Below the pieces are notes generated by a model. That model was given only the letters and a program-made list of their open reading frames with translations. It ran no database searches and was not told the DNA's origin. DNA of 64,000 nt, from positions 15,128,001-15,192,000 of the forward strand of contig NC_088317.1 in assembly GCF_910592395.1 (NCBI RefSeq), read 5' to 3'. Below, one piece after another: positions 13,380 to 22,770 of this stretch; within the stretch, counting starts at the first letter, position 1, and each line of letters starts with the position of its first letter. The DNA is from Lineus longissimus (taxonomy: Eukaryota > Nemertea > Pilidiophora > Heteronemertea > Lineidae). The position numbers were made by a program, and so were the translations under genes.

Positions 13380-13890
13380 TTGTCACAACCAGTCCTGAAT
13401 TGCAGCAAAGCCACATCCTATCAAAGTTGACATAGTCAGAAACAATCAAGACGCAAAGCACATAAGTTCAGTCACAATCAGTAAGAATCTAAGCAATACA
13501 ACATCCCAGTCAAGAATTGGCACATGGTAACAAAAAGCCCTTAATCAAACCAATTCCACGGATCACACATCCTATCAAAGTTGATACATTGTCACAACAC
13601 GTCTGGTCCACAGCAATGCAACATCTCCACTGAGTCCAGTCCAGTCCAGTCCAGTCCTCAACAATGTCGCACCATATCAAAGTTAATTCACTGTCACAAC
13701 CAGTCCAGAATTACAATAGTGCCACATCTAATCTCAAAGTTACATGTACGAGACCTGAATCACAGCGTCTTATCAAAGTTGATACACTGTCACAACCAGT
13801 CCTGAACCACAACAATACCACATACTAATACTATCAAAGCCGATGCCTTGACTCACAAGGCCACATACTGTTAAAGTTGATACAATGGAA
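13380..13890. repeat. Degenerate tandem repeat, unit roughly 50-110 bp
   Basis: The words TATCAAAGTTGATAC, CACTGTCACAACCAGTCC, TGAA(C/T)CACA and GCCACAT recur in order several times (near 13384, 13570, 13677, 13768 and 13830). Spacing is irregular and the units have drifted apart. It abuts the much younger 45-bp minisatellite. Confidence 0.7.
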
Positions 13891-13902
13891 TAGACATGAC
13901 AT

Positions 13903-14480
13903 CTGCATGATTTCGCCTGTAAAAGCCGCATGGCGTAAACATCCCGTCTGCATGATCTCGCCTGTAAAAGCCGCATGGCGTAAACATCCCGTCTGCATGA
14001 TCTCGCCTGTAAAAGCCGCATGGCGTAAACATCCCGTCTGCATGATCTCGCCTGTAAAAGCCGCATGGCGTAAACATCCCGTCTGCATGATCTCGCCTGT
14101 AAAAGCCGCATGGCGTAAACATCACGTCTGCATGATCTCGCCTGTAAAAGCCGCATGACGTTTACATCCCGTCTGCATGATCTCGCCTGTAAAAGCCGCA
14201 TGGCGTAAACATCCCGTCTGCATGATCTCGCCTGTAAAAGCCGCATGACGTTTACATCCCGTCTGCATGATCTCGCCTGTAAAAGCCGCATGGCGTAAAC
14301 ATCCCGTCTGCATGATCTCGCCTGTAAAAGCCGCATGACGTTTACATTCCGTCTGCATGATCTCGCCTGTAAAAGCCGCATGACGTTTACATCCCGTCTG
14401 CATGATCTCGCCTGTAAAAGCCGCATGGCGTTTACATCCCGTCTGCATGATCTCGCCTGTAAAAGCCGCATGGCGTTTAC
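13903..14480. repeat. 45-bp minisatellite, about 13 copies
   Basis: The unit contains CTGCATGATCTCGCCTGTAA followed by AAGCCGCATGGCGTAAACAT. The period is exactly 45 bp, so every open frame persists across the array on both strands. The units come in three types at one spot: GGCGTAAAC, GACGTTTAC and GGCGTTTAC. The left six units are almost all the first type, the middle ones alternate, and the last two are the third type. The first unit has one variant (GATTTCGCC) and the last runs into unique DNA at TTTACCTC. The long open frames are a product of the period and are not reported as genes. Confidence 0.95.
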
Positions 14481-14572
14481 CTCTTTTTGGAATACGAAAA
14501 ATTATCGCCATTGTCTGGCTTTATGAGTGACTGTCGCCGATGTTACTACGCTAACAAACACGTGTTGATATA

Positions 14573-14676
14573 CAGTAGAACCTCTCTATTAATGACACCC
14601 TCGGGACTGGAAACTGCTGTCCTTTGAAGAGAGGGTGTCCCTTATAGAGAGGTGTCTGATAAGAGAGGTTTTACTG
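14573..14676. mobile_element. TA-CAGTAGAACCTC MITE, copy 2
   Basis: A 104-bp relative of 11904-12081. It starts CAGTAGAACCTCTCTATTAA and ends GAGAGGTTTTACTG, with TA on both sides. It is placed just after the 45-bp minisatellite. Confidence 0.85.
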
Positions 14677-16168
14677 TATTTATATGTGTTATTGATTAGG
14701 AGCATTGATGTGGTTTTGGCACGAGTCATGCATTTCTTTATCTACAGTTATGAAAAAGGTCAACGGCTGACAGCATTGTATTCATCCATTTTTCAATTTG
14801 ATGTGGAATAAATGATTACGAATATACATGTTAATATATACATATATAGGCTTTATATGCGAATCCGTTGACTTCTGTGGGCGGGATATATGGGGTAGTT
14901 ATTAGGTAAGTCTCGTTCTCCTTCTTCTTCTTTGCTCCTTTTGTTAACGTCGTCATATGGCTTCGGCTGTTTTGTGTATAGGCCTACTTATGAGGCCCTG
15001 TAGCCGACGGTCCGTGTTGTAATGGTCAGTGCAGGGCCTCAGGAACTGGGGCCGAGCGCCGACACCTTGACTCGCATGATGCGTTTGCGCGGTTGCGTCA
15101 TCACTATCGCGCTGGTGAGTGACTAAGCGACCTCAGAAACCGGCTGGCCAAGAATTTGATGCGACGAATTAAGAGCTCGAGCACAAGGGCGCAATCGAGA
15201 AGTGATAAATTAGGGTGATGCTAGGGTGGAGGATAGTTAAGGGAAATATTGAATTTCGAATGCTCCAGATTTTTTGTAGTCTGCTATGAGGTATCTTTGA
15301 CTTCTTTCGAAAAAATCCTCTTGGAAGCATAACATGCCATTTCCAGGCATGCGAGAGTTCAGCGGAAATTCTAAATTCTTGCAGCTATGCACTACAAATG
15401 CTTGTCACGAGTCAAAAGTTTTTTTTTGAGGGGGGGGGGGGCAATCCACTCCTATCAGACCTATCGGCAGGCGCCAACACTTGCCTATGTCAGGATTGCA
15501 TGACCAAACGTGACCCTGTCCCGGTCATGCGAAAGAATTGAAAGGGCAGCTCCATGCAGGAGAGAGGTTCCAATGCTTAAATAGGCCTACCGTAGGCCTA
15601 CGAAGCAGGTGTATGTTTTTGGTCGTTGGTCTGGGTCAGTCGCATGAGTAACATCAGTGTGTGTCTTTCCTACCATTCCTATTTTAGTTGGAAATATGTG
15701 CTGGACCTTGCATGGACTTCATTGCAAATTTCGGCGTAGTAATAGTATAGTGATGAGGCGGTCGGTGCTTGAAGTGCATGTCTTCACCATGGCAACTGCG
15801 ATATTTATTGCAGACAATGCGTCGTGATGCCTTATCCAGTCCTATCAGGTGTGATAAGACCAATAATATTACTGTTACAGCTGCGTCGTTCGCGTCTGTT
15901 CCAAAACAATGGCCCGGTGTGTGAATGGCGAGATGCATCAGCTACACAAATATACTGGGGCAACAGGTAGAAAACAGTACCATTGATTTTGTCGGCAAGG
16001 CCTGAGCTAAAAACCAAGTACGTTATAGAATTTTCCCAGTGATTTTAGCTTTTTTATCATGTCAGATATAATCTTACGCGCCCCATCCTCTTTTCGCATG
16101 ACCGGAACACTTATCATCGCTGACGTCGTTTCGTACCTGCTTTGAATTAAAATTGGCCAGTCAAAAGC
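14677..16168. other. No gene recognised
   Basis: A stretch of mixed GC content with a short G tract near 15429-15441 and TAGGCCTAC words near 15588. I found no coding or RNA signal that I can support. Confidence 0.4.
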
Positions 16169-16491
16169 AATAGCATCCCGCGATAATGAGGTCACTGCAG
16201 CTGCTGCCCTCTATTTCCCCATCGCTGAATTACAGGCAATGTCGGACAAACATGCGGTTTCGTAATGGATTCAGGCTTTCTGACCAGGGCAGTTAGATTC
16301 AATCTGGCACATGTCATTCATGTTAAAAACAATGCAGGGTCAAAGATAATTGTGACTTTGAAATAAGCTCAAATGTGTAGAAATAAGTGTCGATGTCCGA
16401 CTGTCACGTGACTATTAAAAACGTCATCAATATCTTATTCAAATGACCTTGTGAGCTATAAATACATGTAGTAACTTCGCGGAATGCTATT
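16169..16491. mobile_element. AATAGCATTCCGCG MITE, copy 1
   Basis: A 323-bp element with terminal inverted repeats: AATAGCATCCCGCGATAATG at the left, and at the right ACTTCGCGGAATGCTATT. The whole body is shared, in opposite orientation, with 39010-39380, including the words GACAAACATGCGGTTTCGTA, TGGATTCAGGCTTTCT and AGTGTCGATGTCCGACTGTC. The two copies together define the element. Confidence 0.85.
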
Positions 16492-16739
16492 CGCCACCCT
16501 TGTACGTCCCATATCTAAAATCTCTTTTGTTCACAGTGACATTTTATACAAATGTACTCAATTTTTATTTGAATTATTGACAGTCAGCGGTTGTAATAAA
16601 TCAACTGGCGCGAGTGAAGTGTCAAAGCTAGGGACAGACGTGAATATACGTCGCGTCGTATCTATTGTAAAGAAAACGTGTATCAATTTTTCGAATTAAG
16701 GGTTGACTAGAGGCACCTTCATTTTGGCGAGAAGTTGCA

Positions 16740-16850
16740 TGAGTAGTATATATTTGATGCAGTTCAATATTTTATGCATTTTAAACTGCCCCCGATCAAA
16801 AACCAGTGCATTTCGGACGGCCCCCGAACTCACGGCCGAAGGTATTCGTG
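16740..16850 (+). repeat. Left member of an inverted repeat pair (partner 22568-22686)
   Basis: Contains TATATATTTGATGCAGTT, TATTTTATGCATTTTAAAC and CCCCCGATCAAAAACCAGTG. The partner at 22568-22686 reads the same on the other strand, with a small extra internal duplication around GGCCCTCGATCAA. The pair flanks about 5.7 kb. I cannot tell whether the two are ends of one decayed element or independent insertions. Confidence 0.7.
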
Positions 16851-17039
16851 TGGCGGCTCTCAATTAAAGTAGAAACAGACTCAGTGTTCTCCGATTTCTG
16901 CGGCTTTACCCGTATTGCATATGCAGGCGCAAGGGCGCCGTTTGCGCGCTCTTATTGGTAATGTGTACCTCTGGACGGCGCTTCGACCAAAATGCTCCTT
17001 GTCAACGGGTGTTCTTTCATTAAAGTGTTGAGTTCACTC

Positions 17040-17403
17040 TTAGTCATTTTGCTCTACCCGCCCCTTCCACCTCATATGGCCGTGTTCGTTCCACTATGGC
17101 CGTAAAGCACCTTGCGTTGTGCAGTATAATATCCACGAAAGAGTCGTACTCGAACAGGGCTATGATGTTCACCGCCGCCGTTGCCTCGGATAGCTTGATT
17201 CCCACACTCACATCGCCAGTTGGAAGGACTCGCTGCCCGCGTCGTCTGGTGCTAAATTGAAAATGTACACGGTGTACCCATCCACATAGCCGTCTAGCGT
17301 TATATCGTTACTTTGATTTGCCGGCCACAGCTTGCTTCCTCGGAAGAGTGTTATGTAACCACTCAGCTCTTCTCCGTAAAACCCATTTTCAGTTCGCCGT
17401 ATA
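17040..17403 (-). pseudogene. Remnant of a Polinton/Maverick-like capsid-type protein
   Basis: Read on the minus strand, this gives ITLFRGSKLWPA, then DGYVDGYTVYIFNLAPD, and after a stop and a frame change VGIKLSEATAAVNI and FEYDSFVDII. The order aromatic-rich loop, G-Y-T-x-Y-x-F-(N/D)-L-x-P-D, then V-x-(I/L)-(K/R)-(L/F) and an acidic (E/D)-(Y/F)-(D/S)-x-(F/V) end resembles the capsid-like proteins annotated as F54H12.2-like in invertebrate genomes, which derive from Polinton or adintovirus-like elements. The reading frame is broken by a stop near 17205 and a frameshift, and the upstream part is cut by a foldback element at 17404. The call comes from motif memory only. Confidence 0.42.
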
Positions 17404-17872
17404 TGGTTGGCGCGAGCGGACACTATTCAGAATTATGCCACGGCATAAATAGGAATTGTGGTGCACCATAAATCAACCAATCAAAACATCGGATCGCGTG
17501 AATTATACCGCAGCAGAATTCAGAATTATGGCACGGCATAAATAGGAATTTTGGTGTGGCATAATTAGACCAATCAGAAAGTGACAATCGTTTTATTTGT
17601 GGTGCGGCATAAATCGCAGTTCCGTCCAGAATTCCTATTTATGCCGCGGCTAAATTCACGAGATCAGATGTTTTGATTGGTTGATTTATGGTGCACCACG
17701 ATTCCGATTTACTTCCGTCCTCCATAAATGACACTTCCGTCCACAATTCCTATTTATACCGCGGCATAATTCACGAGATCCGAGGTTTTTATTGGTTGAT
17801 TTATGGTGCACCACAATTCCGATTTATGCCGTGGCACTTTAATTCTGAATTCTGTCAACTCATGCCAGCCAT
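17404..17872. mobile_element. Foldback (inverted-repeat) element, copy 1
   Basis: About 470 bp, beginning TGGTTGGCGCGAGCGGACA and ending with the inverted form around CTCATGCCAGCCA. The inside is a set of near-palindromic blocks: ATTCCTATTTATGCCGCGGC, TAATTCACGAGATCCGAGG and TTTTGATTGGTTGATTTATG. The last set is repeated twice in the right half. A closely similar copy is at 49624-50087, which fixes the ends. Confidence 0.88.
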
Positions 17873-18020
17873 AGACGTCGGAGCAAGAGCGGTAAATTTC
17901 GTCCCACGCAAACATTATTCTTTTGACTTGCGAGAAGCAAATGCTATTATCGCTCAGCACCTGCGGCAACCGCCAGGTTGGAGCTGCTACTGTGACCAAT
18001 TGATTGTCAGGCAATGCTTC
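17873..18020 (-). pseudogene. Possible upstream part of the interrupted capsid-like remnant
   Basis: Directly beyond the foldback element, the minus strand is open and reads SQVKRIMFAWDEIYRSCSD. It is in the right place and strand to be the part of the capsid-like remnant upstream of the insertion, but it is too short and diverged for me to recognise by itself. Confidence 0.22.
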
Positions 18021-18509
18021 GTCGCCAGACGAGCAGGAATCAGAGAAAACCGCCCAATTTTCAGTTAGGACGCCGTAGAAAAAGATGAACCGCTAGATTC
18101 AGTCTCGTCAAGAAGTTCTTTCGCGCCAGGAGGAAGCCCGTGCCGGTCGCCGTTGGAAAACGAGGCCGCCATTAAGCCATTATACCTTCCACGCGAACAC
18201 AGGTAAGCCTATGGACTAGTTTTCCGCTCAACACACCTTCACCTCGTGCAACTCGGCGCAATCATCGACGAACCACATATCACTTTGACAGTTTTTAGCC
18301 AGGTAGCAAGTCGAAGCATGATTTCTCGCCGATCTGAGCTCGTCGACAGTTATACTACCTAGTAGCAAGGTAACTAATCACTTTTGCAGGTTTTGCTTTC
18401 CTCTTTCCGCCCGCTGGAAACGACTAGACTAGGAGCCGTGTTGTGACGGGGTCCAGCCGCTTGGGAAGAAGGCGCGGCTTGAATGTTCCTACTCTTAGTC
18501 TTCTTATCA

Positions 18510-18527
18510 GGGGGGGGGGGGGGGGGG
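18510..18527 (+). repeat. 18-bp G tract
   Basis: An uninterrupted run of G just 5' of the duplicated open region. Confidence 0.95.
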
Positions 18528-18702
18528 CGTACCCGCCACTACACCGCTAGTAGACGGCTCGACAAGAGACCCAGTACCGGTTTTGGCGAGTCGTTTCTTC
18601 GCCAGGACCGCTTTCGAACTGTTCTAAATTCCACCATGAGAGTCGTCGGGAAAAGGGGACCAAGTGGGTTGCCAAGGTTGCGCTGGAATAATTGCTTGTT
18701 CA

Positions 18703-19240
18703 CTAACGGTTGGTATTTTTGCTCGACGCAAGTAAAACACTGCCCGCGCTTCTCCCAGGTCGTCGGCGAGGTAACGCAGCAAGATGCCCTCCACGAGGCA
18801 TACGCCCCACCGCAGATTTCTCTGCCCCCCTGACCTCGGCTGCCAACAGAAAGGCCCGGTCAGAAGGCACCTCATCGTCCTCTGCGACGGGTGCCGGACA
18901 AAATTCACATCCATCGGGCCGGGCTTTCTCGCGCTTTTTCGGCTTTTTCTGCTTTTTGAGTCGTTTTGAACTCGGCTCATCGCGCACGCCGCCTGGCGCT
19001 GGTCCCTTTGCACGAGGCATGAGCTCCGAGGCAGATTTCTCTGTCCCCCTGACCTCGGCTGCTGGCAGTAAAGCCCGGTCAGAAGGCACCTCGTCGTCCG
19101 GGTGCCAGGCGAGATTCACACATACCGATGATCGGCGACATTGCCGGAAAATTACCAGTGGTTTTACTGTCGAGGTACATTTAAGGGATACAGACACCTT
19201 TACCGCTGTTGTTAGCAGACTATATACACCTAAACTTTAA
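18703..19240. other. Unrecognised open region with an internal 100-bp duplication
   Basis: Both strands have long open frames here (164 codons on -, 18703-19197; 176 codons on +, 18710-19240). A block of about 100 bp occurs twice, near 18790 and 19008: CACGAGGCAT, GCAGATTTCTCTG, CCCCCTGACCTCGGCTGC and CCCGGTCAGAAGGCACCTC. On the minus strand the repeats read DDEVPSDRA and AAEVRG and flank a basic stretch (KRLKKQKKPKKREKARPDG), which looks more protein-like than the plus frame. I do not recognise the protein, and the GC-rich composition alone could keep frames open. Confidence 0.3.
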
Positions 19241-20099
19241 CTTTAACTACGAGCGTAATGGGATAATAATAGGGGAAAACACCAACATAATACCATAGTG
19301 GGTTGATAACGGAAAATGGGACACGGCCTGGTTAAAATTCAACGAGCTCCAATTCATAAAACCGCCCCAATTTACACTGGCCGATAAACCGAATTTGCGT
19401 TCCTAAAGGTGGGCGAGGAGAGACACATGGCTCGACTGCAAGACTGAAAATTCATTTGAACCGCGTAGCATAAAAGGGACATGCAAAAAACGAAAAGTAG
19501 GTAGTCGACTTACCACAAAACTTTTGGAGAAATTTGCAGACCCGATGGTCCTAAAGTCGCCAGCAGATCTTGGCGGCTGCCATCATTGAAACCGGTGACA
19601 CAAGATTGTTCTCAAATACTCACAAAGTTGCCTTTATATCAAGGAGATAGTTACTTGGCGGCAAACAAAACTCCTCAAACGTTTCTTCGGGTGAACAAAC
19701 AAAACTCCTAAACGCGACGAACTCGGGAAGGAAGATCGGGGTGCGGCCCACATCCTTCTTTAAATAGTCCCCCGAAAAACGTGTTAAAAAAGAAACAAAG
19801 TCATAGGGCAGCAGAAAGAGAGGAGACATTTTTGACGGGGAGTGTCTAACCCTGACCCCGAGACACTGCCGTCTAGGCCCGATATCGCGAGGGAAACCGA
19901 ATAGCGCTAATTCAAAACCCATATGGGGGCACCTACGGAGTACGCCGTAGCCTTTTAAAAAGCTGAAAACGTACGGCCACCTACGGCTAATTCCGTATGT
20001 TATTTGAATCAGCCGCTACAATGGGGACTCCCCATAACTTCATCCGTTATCACCGTGCAGCCGTGAAGAATGACCAATACGCATGGGTGACTTCACAGT

Positions 20100-20285
20100 T
20101 TCGAGTTGGTGTTGGTGTTGGTGTCAGTGTTAATCTGCAGCCTCAAACACCTGGTTTGGGTTAACACCGTCATTAACACTCAGTGTTAACACAGTGTTAA
20201 TCTGTACCCCCAAACACCAAGTCTGAATTAACACCGATGTCAACACTCGGTGTTAACACCGTGTTCCGCTGGGTGTTGGCGTTGG
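20100..20285. repeat. GTGTTAACAC palindrome cluster, left block
   Basis: Starts with (GTTGGT)n-like repeats, then at least five copies of GTGTTAA or TTAACAC within 190 bp, including CAGTGTTAACACAGTGTTAA and TCGGTGTTAACACCGTGTT. A second block lies at 20805-21000. The two blocks may be the ends of one decayed palindromic element. Confidence 0.65.
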
Positions 20286-20804
20286 GTAATCCCCATTTTC
20301 AATTTGTAGTTTTTCACTTCACTGTATGTCTTGACAGCTCAGGGGGAGCTCCAATTATCTCAAAGGTAGGGAATATATGAAAAGACGATGTGATGTAACA
20401 TGAACCTCATGTATGTTTCGTCGCTTCTGCATTTGTAAAATGCCAGGAAGGCTAGATTTAACCATCATAATCCATGTAGGGCTGCATATTCAGAATACAT
20501 GTGCTTTCACGCATTAGGCCTGTAGATCATCTTGATATAAACTTTTGCTTGGCTGCATCAAGTTGCACGGAAGGAAACCTAATAGGCCTACATGTCGCGA
20601 AGCACGAGGGTTGGTAGCTATTCCACTCTCCCGGAATTCTTCTGCCACCTCATCAATTTGGTTCTCATTCAGCCTCGTGTAGTCCTCCACTGCCTCACTG
20701 TTTTCTACAGCTTTGCCCCTGTGGTTTGGCCTTCTTCTTTGTTGAAGTATTCCGACCACAACTTGTTAAAATTGTACAAAAACATGGCTGCTAACACCTC
20801 TAAC

Positions 20805-21000
20805 TTTAAACTCCCGCCGGTGTTAACCCCTAGGGGGTTAGTGTAAGCGCTTTTCGAAAATGCATTGCTGATTTAGGAAAATAAACACCAAGTATGGTTC
20901 AAGCTAACTCCTGGTGTTCCAGTCGGTGTAAAATTGATACTAACACCCAACTTTAAACTCTGCTCACACCAACACCGAGTGTTAACACCAACACCTCGGC
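20805..21000. repeat. GTGTTAACAC palindrome cluster, right block
   Basis: Contains CCGGTGTTAACCCC, AACTCCTGGTGTTCC, ACTAACACCCAAC and ACCGAGTGTTAACACCAACACC. It shares its vocabulary with 20100-20285. Confidence 0.6.
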
Positions 21001-21299
21001 GCTTTTGTCGAGATTTAAAAAGATTAACTGGCAATTGGTAGAAAATAGAACTTCATTATTTACAGGGAACTCTTCACAAGAACCGCATTTTCAGTCGAAG
21101 GTGTGATCAGTTAAACTTTTAGTACCAACAGTTGTCCAGTTGAATCCGTAGGGAGTGAACTCGTAGGCCTACTATATAGGGCACTCTTGTCGAGATTTAA
21201 AAAGGTAAGCTGTCAGTTGCCGCATTGATATTTACAAGAATTACTTCACAAGCGCCGCATTTTCTATGAATCTACCGGTAATAGAAAAGGAAGAGGATA

Positions 21300-21560
21300 T
21301 GTACACAGCACGCTGTGTATGCAACAGAAAAATTATTGTTGCATACACAGCATGCTGTGTACACAAGCAAGCATCGCATGCTGTGTATATGCAACAGACA
21401 TTATTTTATGTTCAAAGCGTTTTATATTAATATTCATTAGGCTCATTATAAAGCCTCGCCTCCGATTTTATGCTATCTGCTGTGAATCAAAACAACATTT
21501 TCTCTTGAATACACAACATGCTGTGTATGCAATGTACAGGCCCGCGTATTGTCTAGAGTA
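21300..21560. repeat. Cluster of CACAGCATGCTGTG palindromes
   Basis: The palindrome appears as CACAGCACGCTGTGTATGCA (21306), GCATACACAGCATGCTGTGT (21340), GCATGCTGTGTATATGCAAC (21376) and ACACAACATGCTGTGTATGC (21511). Related words (GCATACACATCAGTCTGCTG) follow near 21811. The recurring outer word is TTGCATAC. Confidence 0.7.
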
Positions 21561-22567
21561 CACATAACAGCAGACTTCGCTGGCTGGAGAAAACTGTTCA
21601 TATGACACACATGCCATCCAAAAAACCGGGGTTCCATACGCCTTAGAATTACTTGGGGGTCATAATAAGATGTAGAATTGGCCCATTACTTAAAGGGAAG
21701 TGGGGAGTTCTTCCACCGCCCCCGCCACCTCCATTTTTTCTCCAGCTGACGTCATTGATGACGCGGTTATATTAATTCGCCTCTGCTGTGCATGCAACCA
21801 ACTTGATCCTGCATACACATCAGTCTGCTGTGTACATAGCCACTCCGAATAGAAAAAGTCTCCTTAGGTGAAGTGACCACTAAGTAGAATACGGCTTGCG
21901 TCTCAACGCCTTACTTGCACTCGGCATTAGAGCGCCGGAGCTTGATATATCAGAGTATTGCCAGAGCAGCATAGCAGCTCTTTTTAAACACACCTCTTCC
22001 AACCGGCAAAATAGTAAGCGTATATACATTCTCAGCCACAAGGAAAATCACACGGCTGGGAAAGGAGTCGAACGCAGACAGTGTAACAAGCACTTGTAAC
22101 TCCCAATTCCTACGCCAGCTTCCGCCAGGTAGCCAGAAGCCAGCAGTTCCTAATAATCGCTGATAGACTATGATCCATTGTGGTCTACACCACTGGAAGA
22201 AGCGATGCTAGGTAGACATCAGCTTGTTCTTGAATCATCGTTTCATCTGGTTGAAAACTGACTGCCTGTATGTTGTCTGCTCATGTTCTCTACTCATAAA
22301 ATGTTTAAAGGAAGCTTACTTATGCACCTGAGCGATATTTCACATGGTATAGGATATCCGGCTTGTTGTATAAAGACAGGGTAGGTTTATTAGCAAGGTA
22401 ACCACCGGCTCGCGTAGACGCTGCTCGCAAACGGACGTACGTCAAGAAAGCCATCTCGCCGAGCGAGACGCGATTCGGAGAAGCGGCGGGCTTCTGGCAA
22501 AGTGAAATCGGCCCGGCAAGAGGCCGAATAAGATGCCGACGGGGCACATTAATTTTACCGACGCCGC

Positions 22568-22686
22568 GGTTTCGGCCGTAAGTTCGGGAGCCGTTTGAAA
22601 TGCACTGGTTTTTGATCGGGGGCTGTTTAAAATGCATAAAATATTGATCGAGGGCCGTTTAAACTGCATCAAATATATACTCACAT
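22568..22686 (-). repeat. Right member of the inverted repeat pair
   Basis: Reverse-complement partner of 16740-16850. It lies just upstream of the glutamate receptor start codon and so may be part of that gene's 5' flank. Confidence 0.7.
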
Positions 22687-22770
22687 GCACCAACCCTTTT
22701 TTACACGAGTTCACACAATTCTCAATACCCAATGACACACATCTTCCAGATTCACACGTCACTTCCTAAG

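Noticed and set aside
13903-14480. CRISPR array
   Set aside because: Units are contiguous 45-bp repeats with no variable spacers, and the genome is eukaryotic.
13773-14526. Repetitive open frames (up to 232 codons, RLLQARSCRRDV-type repeats) on both strands
   Set aside because: They follow from a 45-bp repeat without stops; all frames are open, with no start context, signal or homology.
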